DNA of 64,000 bases from CATQHW01 sp965243545 (GTDB taxonomy: Bacteria > Spirochaetota > Spirochaetia > SZUA-6 > Bin103). How positions within the stretch are numbered: position 1 is the stretch's first letter; each line of letters starts with the position of its first letter. The notes below the pieces were generated by a model, which ran no database searches, was not told the DNA's origin, and worked only from the letters and a program-made list of their open reading frames with translations. The stretch lies in NCBI GenBank assembly GCA_965243545.1, contig OZ251573.1:2976001-3040000 (forward strand). The letters are read 5' to 3'. Below are positions 8,570 through 16,565 of the stretch, in pieces. Position numbers and translations under genes: made by a program.

Positions 8570-8896
8570 GTGACCCTATATCGAGTACATTTCAAGTGGC
8601 GGAACAAAGAGGTGCAGCTGGTCGCCGAGAGCCTGGACCTCACCCATCCCTACTTCGTGTCGATCAGGGGAATCATCTTCAAGGAGAGCGAGAAGCTGAT
8701 CATCAACCCCTCCGAGGAGGAGATCCGCCGCACCTTCGGCGAAGCGTCGCACCTGATGATCCCGTTCCAGACCGTATCGCTGATCGAGGAGTTCGCCGCC
8801 GAATCCGGTTCCCGCATCCGCCCCTTCACGCTGGTGGAGGACCCGAACGCAGAAGCGGACGGGCGGTCCGACGGCGGCGGCAAGCAGAGACGGTAA
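8570..8896 (+). CDS. DUF1820 family protein
   Basis: Small cytosolic protein of 108 residues beginning with GTG (TLYRVHFKWRNKEVQLVAES). The central DLTHPYFVSIRGIIF and FGEASHLMIPFQTVSLIEE segments match my memory of DUF1820 proteins in gammaproteobacteria and treponemes. No catalytic motif is visible and the function is unknown. The tail is Asp/Gly-rich and probably disordered. It is a single gene with its own promoter and converges on recN with a 7-bp gap. Confidence 0.75.
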   Translation: MTLYRVHFKWRNKEVQLVAESLDLTHPYFVSIRGIIFKESEKLIINPSEEEIRRTFGEASHLMIPFQTVSLIEEFAAESGSRIRPFTLVEDPNAEADGRSDGGGKQRR

Positions 8897-8903
8897 CCGG
8901 TCC

Positions 8904-10604
8904 TCACCTATCCGGGGACGGATCGTCCGGGGACGGACGGCGCCGCGCGGTCTCAAGCAGCAGCGACGCGTGCCGTTGCGTGACCCGGTCGACCTGAGCG
9001 CCGGCCAGCATACGGGCGATCTCGTCGACCCGGGCCGCGTCTTCGACCGGCGCCGCCGCCACCGTGTTGCGCTCCCCGGCGGTCCGCTTCTCCACCTTGA
9101 GGTGCGCGTCGGCCCGGGCGGCGACGGTAGCCAGATGCGTGATGCACAGCACCTGCCGCCGCTCGGCGATGCGGCGCAGGCGCTCGCCGATCGCCACGCC
9201 GATCTGTCCGCCGACGCCGGCGTCGATCTCGTCGAACACGGCGGTCGGCGCGGCGCCGGCGCGGGCCGGGACCGCGTTGAGCGCCAGCATCACCCGCGAT
9301 AGCTCGCCGCCGGCGGCGACCGAGCGGAGCGGCGCCAGCTCCTCGCCGGGATTGGCCTGGAACAGGAACTCCACGGCGTCCGCGCCGGCCGCGCCGCGCC
9401 CTTCCGGCCGCGGCGTGACGCTGACGGCGAATCGCGCCTGCGGCATCCCGAGACGGCGCAGCTCCGCCTGCACCGACTGCGCCAGCGCGTCCGCCGCGCG
9501 CGCGCGAGCGGCGCTGAGCGCGGTGGCCGCGGCGCGGAGCGACCGCTCCAGCGCCGCCGCGCGCTCGGCGTGGCCGGCGATCTCGTCACCGGCCGACTGC
9601 AGGCCGTCGAGCCGGCGCCGGCAGTCGCCGGCGTGCGCCAACGCCGCCGACTCCGTCCCCCCGTACCGGCGCGTCACGGCGCGCACCGCCGCCAGTCGAT
9701 CCTCGACCACCAGCAGCTCGCCGGGGTCGACGGCGCCGCCGGCCGCCCGGGCGAGCGCGTCGGTGATGTCCTCCACCTCATACAACGCGGTCTCCACCTG
9801 CCGGGCGAGCGCGTCGAAGCGGCCGTCGATGGATGCGAGCTCGCCGATCGCGGTGAGCGCAGCGCGCAGACCGGCGCCGGCGCCCCCCTGCGCCTCCGCG
9901 GTGGCGGCCCGGGCCGCGGCCAGCAGCCGTTCGATCCGTTCCGCGTTGCGCAGCACGCGCTGCCGGGCCTCCAGCTCCTGCTCCTCGCCGTCGCGGAGGC
10001 CGGCCCGCTCGATCTCCGCCACCGCGTGCTCCAGGAGCTCGCGGTCATGCGCGGCCCGCTCCATACCGCTCCGCAGGCGGTCCAGCAGCCGCTCCACCGC
10101 GGCCAGGCTGCGCGTCTCGGCGGCGATGGCGGCCACCTGTTCCTCCACGTCGGCGAACCGGTCGAGCAAGCGCCGCTGTTCGGCCGCCGACAACAACGCC
10201 TGGTGCCGGTGCTGTCCGTGGATGGCCAGCAACATGCGGCCCAGTTCGGTGTAGTCGGCCAGCGGCACCGGCGCCGACTGGACGAACGCCGATCCGCGGC
10301 CGCCCCGGCGGGCCACGCGCCGCAGGTGGAGCGGCTCCCCGTCGAGGTCGATCGAGCGGGCGCGCAGCCACCGGTCGACCTCCGGGGTATCCGGCGCGTC
10401 GAACACGGCGGTCACCTCGCACCGGTCGGCGCCGGAACGGATCTCGTCACCGGTGACGCGCGCGCCGAGGGCGGCGCCGAGCGCGCCGATGATGATCGAC
10501 TTGCCGGAGCCGGTCTCGCCGGTGATGGCGGTGAGTCCCGGACCGAACACAAGGTCGACGGCGTCGATCAGGGCGTAGCCGCGGACGTGGAGCGCTTCAA
10601 GCAC
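8904..10604 (-). CDS. recN: DNA repair ATPase RecN
   Basis: SMC-like protein for double-strand break repair. It has Walker A GETGSGKS at about 29-36, a long coiled-coil middle rich in Ala/Arg/Glu, and the C-terminal ABC head with Walker B AVFDEIDAGVGGQIG and the D-loop/H-loop LCITHLATVAARAD. 566 residues is normal. It overlaps nadK by 8 bp; nadK-recN adjacency is common in bacteria. Confidence 0.95.
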   Translation of the reverse strand: MLEALHVRGYALIDAVDLVFGPGLTAITGETGSGKSIIIGALGAALGARVTGDEIRSGADRCEVTAVFDAPDTPEVDRWLRARSIDLDGEPLHLRRVARRGGRGSAFVQSAPVPLADYTELGRMLLAIHGQHRHQALLSAAEQRRLLDRFADVEEQVAAIAAETRSLAAVERLLDRLRSGMERAAHDRELLEHAVAEIERAGLRDGEEQELEARQRVLRNAERIERLLAAARAATAEAQGGAGAGLRAALTAIGELASIDGRFDALARQVETALYEVEDITDALARAAGGAVDPGELLVVEDRLAAVRAVTRRYGGTESAALAHAGDCRRRLDGLQSAGDEIAGHAERAAALERSLRAAATALSAARARAADALAQSVQAELRRLGMPQARFAVSVTPRPEGRGAAGADAVEFLFQANPGEELAPLRSVAAGGELSRVMLALNAVPARAGAAPTAVFDEIDAGVGGQIGVAIGERLRRIAERRQVLCITHLATVAARADAHLKVEKRTAGERNTVAAAPVEDAARVDEIARMLAGAQVDRVTQRHASLLLETARRRPSPDDPSPDR

Positions 10605-11463
10605 CCGGCTCCCCCGCCCAGTGCAGCTTGTGGCGCAGCACCTCGTAGAAGTTCCGCCGGTCGGACTGGATGATCAGCGCCGAGTGCTCGTAGCGCCGCA
10701 GCACCACCCGGTCGCCGGGCTGCAGCGGCACCGACCGCTGGCCGTCGACGGTCAGGACGACCTCCGTGCGCTGCGGCTTCTCCACCGTGATCTCCACCAC
10801 CTCGTCGGCCGGCACCACCAGCGGCCGGTTGGAGAGCGTGAACGGGCAGGCCGGGTTGAGGACCAGCGCCTGCATCTCCGGGTGCAGGATCGGGCCGCCG
10901 GCGGCCATGGAATAGGCGGTGGAGCCGGTCGGCGTCGACACGATCACCCCGTCGGCGCGGTAGCGCCCCACCGCCGTGCCGGACAGCGCCACCTGCAGGC
11001 GCGTGATCTTGGGCGCGCCGCCGGTCGACACCACGGCGTCGTTGAGCCCCGGCAGCCGCGCCACCTCACGGCCGCCGCGCGTCACGCCGGCCACCACCAT
11101 CACGCGCGGGCTCACCGCCAGCCGCCCGCTCAGGTAGCGCTCGAACGCTTCTTTCCACTCCGGTTGCGCGACCTCGGTGATGAAGCCGAGCGTGCCGAGA
11201 TTGACCGGCAGGATCGGCGTCTCCTGCTCGGCCACGATCCGGGCGCAGTTGAGCAGCGTGCCGTCGCCGCCCAGCGACAGGGCGACGTCGGACCGGTCGC
11301 CGCACCGCGCCGGCGCGTCGGCCGCAAGCCGGCGCACGTCGATCGAGCGGCCGCGCAGGTAGCCGGCGACCTGGTCGACGAACGCCGCGTCCGGGTTGCC
11401 CGGCTTGTGCACCAGCAATGCGCGGGCCACCCGCACGCCGCCGGCCACCGCTCCTCCCTGCAC
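10597..11463 (-). CDS. nadK: NAD kinase
   Basis: Phosphorylates NAD to NADP. The GGDGT motif is at about 65-69, followed by LPVNLGTLGFITE, the NE/ND motif (GLNDAVVS), DGVIVSTPTGSTAYSMAAGGP and a C-terminal VDGQ segment. The open frame starts at a GTG (11463), but GGGAGGAG lies at 11451-11458, so one of the in-frame GTGs at 11448, 11436 or 11430 may be the real start. It is 16 bp after the DegT-like gene and overlaps recN. Confidence 0.93.
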   Translation of the reverse strand: MQGGAVAGGVRVARALLVHKPGNPDAAFVDQVAGYLRGRSIDVRRLAADAPARCGDRSDVALSLGGDGTLLNCARIVAEQETPILPVNLGTLGFITEVAQPEWKEAFERYLSGRLAVSPRVMVVAGVTRGGREVARLPGLNDAVVSTGGAPKITRLQVALSGTAVGRYRADGVIVSTPTGSTAYSMAAGGPILHPEMQALVLNPACPFTLSNRPLVVPADEVVEITVEKPQRTEVVLTVDGQRSVPLQPGDRVVLRRYEHSALIIQSDRRNFYEVLRHKLHWAGEPGA

Positions 11464-11479
11464 GCTGTTTGAGCGACCG

Positions 11480-12631
11480 CTACGGCAGGGTCGCCAGGAT
11501 GCGGGCGACGGCCCCCACGCGCGCGTCGCCGAGCAGCGGGTAGAGCGGAAACAGGACGCAGCGGCGCGCCAGCGAATCGGCCGCCGGACAGGCGCCGCCG
11601 TTGCCGCCGCCGCGGCCGGGCGCGCCGGCCGCCGGGGCGGCGGAGTCCGGCGCCCCGGCGGCCGCGGCGGGACCGCCGGCCGATGCGTCCGCCGCGCTTC
11701 CGGCCTGGGCCGCCTGTTCCGCCGCGCGGAGCGCGCTCGCCGCGATGGAGCGTTCGTAGGCCGGGCGAGTCTCGATCCGGGCGCGGGCGGCGTACCGCTG
11801 CACCTCGCGCGCGCCGTCGGCGACCACCACCGGGTACGAGAACGGCACCTGCACGCCGCCCTCCGCGCGGTGCGGCAGGCTCAACGTGCGGTGGCGGGTG
11901 CGGGTGATCGCCGCGTGGTAGGCGTCGCGGATGCTCCGCCGCGTCCGCATGTCGGCGTCATACCGCTTGAGCTGCGCCAACGCCAGGGCGGCGTTGAGAT
12001 CCGCCAGCGGCTCGGCGCGGCTCTCGGCGGCCCGCCGCGCCGACGCCAGCGCGGCGCGCGTCCGGCACAGCAGCAGGGCGCCGGCCGCCGCGGTCACCAG
12101 ACCGGAATGGCCCAACCAGACGACCGCCAGGTCGCCGCGCGGCCCGGGCGCCGTCTCGCCGTCGTAGCCTCCGAGCGAACAGGTGACGTCCTCGATCACC
12201 GGCAGGTCCCACGAACGGACGCGCGCCAGGTCGGGGACGAATCCCAGGGTGTGGTCGATCACGGCGGCGTGCGCGCGGCCGCGCGCCTCCTCCGCCGCGT
12301 CCAGGTCGATCACGCCGGAATCGGCGTCTACGTCGACCACCAGCGGCTCCAGACCGGCCGCCTCGACGGCGTCGCGGTGCGCCTGTGGCGCGAGCGCCGA
12401 GCAGAGCACCCCCGCGCCGCGCGCAAGGCCGAGCGTTGCGAGCGCGCAGGCGAGCGCCTGCCGGTAGTCGGCCAACGCGATACCGCCGGCCATGCCGAGA
12501 GCGGCGGCCACCGCCGCAGTGAGCTCGCGCGCGCGGTCGCCCGGTCCGATCCGGTCGGCGACCAGACAGCCCAACACGCTGTCCATCTCCCCGCGCCGCA
12601 CCGTCGGGCGGAAGACCGGCACCCGCTTCAC
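11480..12631 (-). CDS. DegT/DnrJ-type aminotransferase-fold protein lacking the PLP lysine
   Basis: 383 residues from a GTG that overlaps the pcm stop (GTGA). Fold markers of the DegT/DnrJ/EryC1 family are present: an N-terminal PVFRPTVRRGEMDSVLG (like PxxxP...E), and LPVIEDVTCSLGGYDG, equivalent to the conserved VIEDAAQALGA. Where active members read S-F-H-x-x-K this protein reads VVWLGHSGLVTAA, so the Schiff-base lysine is replaced by Gly. An Ala/Gly-rich insertion lies near the C-terminus. It is probably not a transaminase; a sugar-binding or regulatory role is possible but unknown. Confidence 0.7.
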   Translation of the reverse strand: MKRVPVFRPTVRRGEMDSVLGCLVADRIGPGDRARELTAAVAAALGMAGGIALADYRQALACALATLGLARGAGVLCSALAPQAHRDAVEAAGLEPLVVDVDADSGVIDLDAAEEARGRAHAAVIDHTLGFVPDLARVRSWDLPVIEDVTCSLGGYDGETAPGPRGDLAVVWLGHSGLVTAAAGALLLCRTRAALASARRAAESRAEPLADLNAALALAQLKRYDADMRTRRSIRDAYHAAITRTRHRTLSLPHRAEGGVQVPFSYPVVVADGAREVQRYAARARIETRPAYERSIAASALRAAEQAAQAGSAADASAGGPAAAAGAPDSAAPAAGAPGRGGGNGGACPAADSLARRCVLFPLYPLLGDARVGAVARILATLP

Positions 12632-13362
12632 CGCAGCTCCCCGCGCGCGCCCGTCTCTTCGGCCGCCGACGACGGCGTGCGCAACGGCACGAACCGGCAG
12701 TCGACGCCGCGGGCGAACCGCGTGTCGCCGCCGCAACGCCGGATGGAGGTCATCACCTGGTACCCGGGCTCGGCGCCGATCGGGATCAGCATGACGCCGC
12801 CGTCGGCCAGCTGCTCGACCAGCGGAGGCGGCGCCGCCGCCGACGCGGCGGCGACCAGTATCCGGTCGAACGGCGCGTGGTCCGGCCAGCCCTGCGCGCC
12901 GTCGCCGATACGGAAGTCGACGTTGGCGTATCCCAGGTCGGCCAACACGCGCCTGGCCCGGTCCTGGAGGGCCGGGATGATCTCCATCGACCAGACGTGA
13001 CCGGCCAGCTCGGCCAGGATGGCGGTCTGATAGCCGCTGCCGGTCCCCACTTCCAGCACCCGCTCGCCGCCTTCAAGCGACAGCAGCTCGGTCATCAGGC
13101 CGACCATGAACGGTTGCGACATCGTCTGCCCATAGCCGATCGCCACCGGGTGATCCCCGTAGCACCAGGCGGGGAATGCCCCCGCGGCGAACCGGTGGCG
13201 CGGCACCCGGCTCATCACCCCGAGCACGCGCCGGTCGGTGATGCCCCGGCTCTGCAGCTGGCTCCGCACCATGCGGCCGGCATCCCGCGGGCCGCCGCCG
13301 GCCGCGTCCGCCCGCCGGTCAGCCGCTGACTGCCGGTCAGCCGCTGACCGCTGGTCCGCCAT
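12628..13362 (-). CDS. pcm: Protein-L-isoaspartate O-methyltransferase
   Basis: SAM methyltransferase repairing isoaspartyl residues. The core has GYGQTMSQPFMVGLM (substrate loop, 76-90) and the SAM motif VLEVGTGSGYQTA (about 102-114), followed by FDRILVAAA. The first 20 residues are a short repeat (QRSAADRQSAADR), coded by a tandem duplication at 13316-13350, and are absent from typical family members; an alternative ATG is at residue 31 (13272). It is followed by the DegT-like gene with a GTGA overlap. Confidence 0.9.
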   Translation of the reverse strand: MADQRSAADRQSAADRRADAAGGGPRDAGRMVRSQLQSRGITDRRVLGVMSRVPRHRFAAGAFPAWCYGDHPVAIGYGQTMSQPFMVGLMTELLSLEGGERVLEVGTGSGYQTAILAELAGHVWSMEIIPALQDRARRVLADLGYANVDFRIGDGAQGWPDHAPFDRILVAAASAAAPPPLVEQLADGGVMLIPIGAEPGYQVMTSIRRCGGDTRFARGVDCRFVPLRTPSSAAEETGARGELR

Positions 13363-13365
13363 CGA

Positions 13366-13551
13366 TCAGAGGACGGCTCCTTCGACGCGGCGCTCGTCCT
13401 TTACGTGCAGCTTGGACAGTTTGTACGCCTTCAACAACTGCTGAATGGCGTCGTTCACCGCCTCGGTGCGGTCATGGTAGAAGCCGTCCTTGACCATACG
13501 GTCGATGCCGGCCAACAGGTCGGATGAGGTCTCCACGTACGTTTTCGACAC
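13366..13551 (-). CDS. Small ribbon-helix-helix protein
   Basis: 61 residues: an N-terminal strand (SKTYVETSSDLLAGIDRMV), then GFYHDRTEAVNDAIQQLLKAY, matching the RHH (CopG/ParD-like) pattern of strand plus two helices. Such proteins bind DNA as dimers. No toxin gene is adjacent; it ends 3 bp before pcm. It could regulate the downstream pcm-nadK-recN run or be an orphan antitoxin; the sequence cannot decide. Confidence 0.65.
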   Translation of the reverse strand: MSKTYVETSSDLLAGIDRMVKDGFYHDRTEAVNDAIQQLLKAYKLSKLHVKDERRVEGAVL

Positions 13552-13615
13552 CGCGCCCTCCCTCGGGGTTCGGCCGGCCGGCGCGGCGCGCCGGCCGCGC
13601 TACGGGTCCGGTCTC

Positions 13616-13689
<74 letters not shown>

Positions 13690-13708
13690 GGCTCCTCGCC
13701 TCCCCCCA

Positions 13709-13737
13709 ATGATACCGCAGATCGGCGCCGGTGCGAA
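13709..13737 (-). promoter_or_regulatory. Candidate promoter for tRNA-Ile
   Basis: Minus strand TTCGCA (13737-13732), 17-bp spacer, TATCAT (13714-13709), 20 bp upstream of the tRNA 5' end. The -10 is good and the -35 moderate. Confidence 0.45.
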
Positions 13738-13770
13738 GTACCATCCATCATAATCGAAAGGACGCCGCCC

Positions 13771-15144
13771 ATGAACCCCGCCCGAGCTACCGCCAACGCA
13801 CTCACCCTGAGCCGCGCGTTGCTGGCGCCGATGATCCTGTTCGCGCTGATCGGAACCGCCGGCCGCGGAGTCGCGGCGGCGCTGGCCCTGACCGGCGTAG
13901 CGCTTGCGACCGACTACCTGGACGGCGCGATCGCGCGGCGCTTCCGCGCCGAATCGCGGTTCGGCAAGGTGGCCGACGCCTTCACCGACGCGCTGGTGTT
14001 CGTGGCGATCTTCGCCGGACTGGCCGCCCGAGGCGTGCTGCCGGTCTGGTTGCCCGTCCTGTTCGCGGCCCGCGAAACGGTGATGCACGCGGTCATACGG
14101 CCGGCGCTGCTGCGTCTGGACGTCGACGCCGGGGCGCGGCCGGTCGGCAAGCTCAAGACCGTGCTGCAAGCGGTGGCGGCGATCGCCGCGCTGGCGCTGC
14201 TGTGGGCTGTTCCAGAGGTGGCGCCGGGAGCGGCGCCCGGCCTTGCCCGCGCGGTCGCGCTGCCGTTGGCCGCGGCCGCCGCCGTGGTCTCCATCGCGTC
14301 CCTGTACTGGTACGTCGAACCGATCGCCGCGCGCCGCGGCTGGGACCGGCTGACCGTGAGCATAGCCGCCACCTGCGTCAGCCTGTGGCTGCTGCAGCTC
14401 GCCGTCGTAGCGGTCGCCGCCGAGCTCGGCGCGGCGTCCGGCGCAGCCGGCTACGCGCTGCTCCATACGCTGGTCGCCGGCGGACTGGCCGCCGTGCTGT
14501 TGCAGCGGCGGCGCGACTTCGCGATCGTCGGCGGGCCGCCGCTGTCACGCGTCAACCCGTCCAACGTGTTGACGTTGGCGCGGCTCACCTCGATCCCGTC
14601 GGTGGTCATGCTGATCACCGCCGCGGCCGACCGGACCGCGCCGGTGTGGCCGGTGCTGGCGCTGCTGTCGGCGGTGCTGCTGACCGACCTGGCGGACGGC
14701 GCGCTGGCGCGGCGGCGGGGGCAGGTGACGCGCATCGGGTCGTACCTCGACTCCTCCACCGACTACCTGTTGTTGGGGGCGGGAGCGATCCTGTCACTGG
14801 TCTACGGGATCGGCACGCCGTGGGTGTTCGCGGTCCTGGTGGGGCGGCTCGCCCTGCAGGCGGGGGCGGTGCTCTGGATCGCCGCCGCCGGGCGGCCGCT
14901 GCCGTCGGCGACCCGGCTCGGCAAGGCGTCGATCGCGGCCGGCATGGTGCTGCTGGCGGTGGAGCTGGCGGCGGCGGTCGGCACGCGGTTTCTGTCCGCG
15001 CCGGGAACCGCCCCGCTGCCGCTCACCCTGCTGGAGGCGGCGCTTGCCGGCGTGCTGGCCGCGTCCGCGGTCGAAAAGCTCGTGCTGCTGGCCGGCGCGG
15101 TCCGTCAAGAGCGGTCCGCCGGGTCAGGTCCGGGGGGGCCCTGA
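13771..15144 (+). CDS. Tandem two-domain CDP-alcohol phosphatidyltransferase
   Basis: 457-residue membrane protein with two complete copies of the CDP-alcohol phosphotransferase signature D-x2-D-G-x2-A-R-x8-G-x3-D-x3-D: the first at residues 48-73 (DYLDGAIARR...GKVADAFTD), the second at 306-331 (DLADGALARR...GSYLDSSTD). Each lies in its own set of transmembrane helices, so this is an internal duplication or fusion. The family joins CDP-diacylglycerol or CDP-alcohols to an alcohol to make phospholipids; the substrate is not evident. ATG at 13771 follows AAAGGAC. It converges on secF with 5 bp between stops. Confidence 0.85.
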   Translation: MNPARATANALTLSRALLAPMILFALIGTAGRGVAAALALTGVALATDYLDGAIARRFRAESRFGKVADAFTDALVFVAIFAGLAARGVLPVWLPVLFAARETVMHAVIRPALLRLDVDAGARPVGKLKTVLQAVAAIAALALLWAVPEVAPGAAPGLARAVALPLAAAAAVVSIASLYWYVEPIAARRGWDRLTVSIAATCVSLWLLQLAVVAVAAELGAASGAAGYALLHTLVAGGLAAVLLQRRRDFAIVGGPPLSRVNPSNVLTLARLTSIPSVVMLITAAADRTAPVWPVLALLSAVLLTDLADGALARRRGQVTRIGSYLDSSTDYLLLGAGAILSLVYGIGTPWVFAVLVGRLALQAGAVLWIAAAGRPLPSATRLGKASIAAGMVLLAVELAAAVGTRFLSAPGTAPLPLTLLEAALAGVLAASAVEKLVLLAGAVRQERSAGSGPGGP

Positions 15145-15149
15145 CGCGC

Positions 15150-16565
15150 TCAGCCGCCCTTGCGCTTCTTGCTGCGGCGCTTGCTGACCGGCTGCACGCG
15201 CGGACCGGCGGGGCGCGGCGTTGCCGGCTGCCCCGCCGCGGCCGTCCCAGGCTGGCCGGTGCGCGCTTGGCCGGTTGCCGGCTGCCCGGCTTTGGGCTGA
15301 ACGGCGCCGGATGCGGCCGGCGGACGCGCATCGCCCGCCTCCGGCGTGGCGGCTGACGCAGCCGGCGCCTGGGCGGCGCGGCGGCCTGCTGCCGAACGGC
15401 TGCGGCGCTGCAGGAGCAGCACGATCGGCGATGCGATGTACATGGACGAATAGGTGCCCACGATCACGCCGATGATCACGGCCAGCGCGAAGGTACGGAT
15501 CGGGCCGGCGGCGAACACGTAGATGGCGACCACCGCCAGCAGCGTCGTGAGCGAGGTGATGATCGTCCGCGACAGCGACTGCGTGATGCTGGCGTCGATC
15601 ACCCGGCGCAGGTCGGAGTCGCGCATGAGCGACACGTTTTCGCGCACGCGGTCGAAGATGACGATGGTGTCGTTGAGCGAGTAGCCGACGATCGTCAGCA
15701 GGGCGGCGATGGTCGCGGTGGAGACCTCGATACGGAACGTGCCGAGTACGCCGATCAGCACCAGCACGTCGTGGGCGACCGCCACCAGCGCGGCCACCGA
15801 GTACTCCGGGCGAAAGCGGAAGCCGACGTACACCATGATGAGCAGCAGCGCCACCACGATCAGCCAGACCGCTTGCTGGCTGAGGATCTGGGAGAACCGG
15901 CGGCCGACGAAGTCGGTGGAGCGGACGATCAGGCTGTCGTCGCCGAACCGGTCGGCCAGCAGCGCGCGCACCTGCTGCTGAGCGGTCCGCATCTCCGTGT
16001 CGTCGTCTGAGGCCACCTCGACGCGGATCACGAACTGCTGGTCGGCGCGCGCGCCGATGGTGCGGATGCTCACCTTGTCGAGGGGTTCGAGAGCGGCGCG
16101 CACCGCATCGATCGACAGCGGCTCGGCGCCGGCCGCGCCGGCATGCAGGACCAGGCGGCCGCCGCGCGGCTGCGGGCTTTCGGCCAGCAGCTCGGCGGAC
16201 GCCAACGCCGGCTCCGGGGCGGTCGCCGCGGCCACTCCCGGCGCCTGCGCGATCGCGTCGGCCATGGCGCCGAGCGACGGATAATCGGCAAAGCCGAGCA
16301 CGGTCTGGCCCAGCACGCCGGCGGCGCGCAGGACGATCCGGTCGGCGGTCCGCTGCACCGCCACCTCCATCTCGGTCCCTTCCTGCAGCTCCACGATCAG
16401 GGCCGGCCGGGCTATTTGAATTTGCTGCGACAGACCGCCGGCCAGGTCGACCGACAGATTGAACCCGCCGCGCTGAATGGTCATGGCCAGTCCGGCCGCG
16501 ATGACCACCACGGACAGGATCAGCATGGGCAGCCGGAAACGGGTGAACTCTATCGTCGCGCGCAT
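15150..16565 (-). CDS. secF: Protein translocase subunit SecF
   Basis: Membrane partner of SecD in proton-driven protein export. It has an N-terminal helix (13-31), then VDLAGG, a periplasmic domain, and the C-terminal bundle with the VGYSLNDTIVIFDRVREN motif. The last 85 or so residues are an unusual Ala/Pro/Gln-rich, repetitive tail (repeats of GQPATGQ type) ending in a basic cluster (SKRRSKKRKGG). The tail is well beyond the normal end of SecF and may contact ribosomes or membrane. The gene starts 1 bp after the secD stop. Confidence 0.93.
   Translation of the reverse strand: MRATIEFTRFRLPMLILSVVVIAAGLAMTIQRGGFNLSVDLAGGLSQQIQIARPALIVELQEGTEMEVAVQRTADRIVLRAAGVLGQTVLGFADYPSLGAMADAIAQAPGVAAATAPEPALASAELLAESPQPRGGRLVLHAGAAGAEPLSIDAVRAALEPLDKVSIRTIGARADQQFVIRVEVASDDDTEMRTAQQQVRALLADRFGDDSLIVRSTDFVGRRFSQILSQQAVWLIVVALLLIMVYVGFRFRPEYSVAALVAVAHDVLVLIGVLGTFRIEVSTATIAALLTIVGYSLNDTIVIFDRVRENVSLMRDSDLRRVIDASITQSLSRTIITSLTTLLAVVAIYVFAAGPIRTFALAVIIGVIVGTYSSMYIASPIVLLLQRRSRSAAGRRAAQAPAASAATPEAGDARPPAASGAVQPKAGQPATGQARTGQPGTAAAGQPATPRPAGPRVQPVSKRRSKKRKGG

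Noticed and set aside
13366..13551. RHH protein as half of a toxin-antitoxin pair
   Set aside because: No ParE/RelE-like ORF flanks it; the neighbours are pcm and a tRNA.
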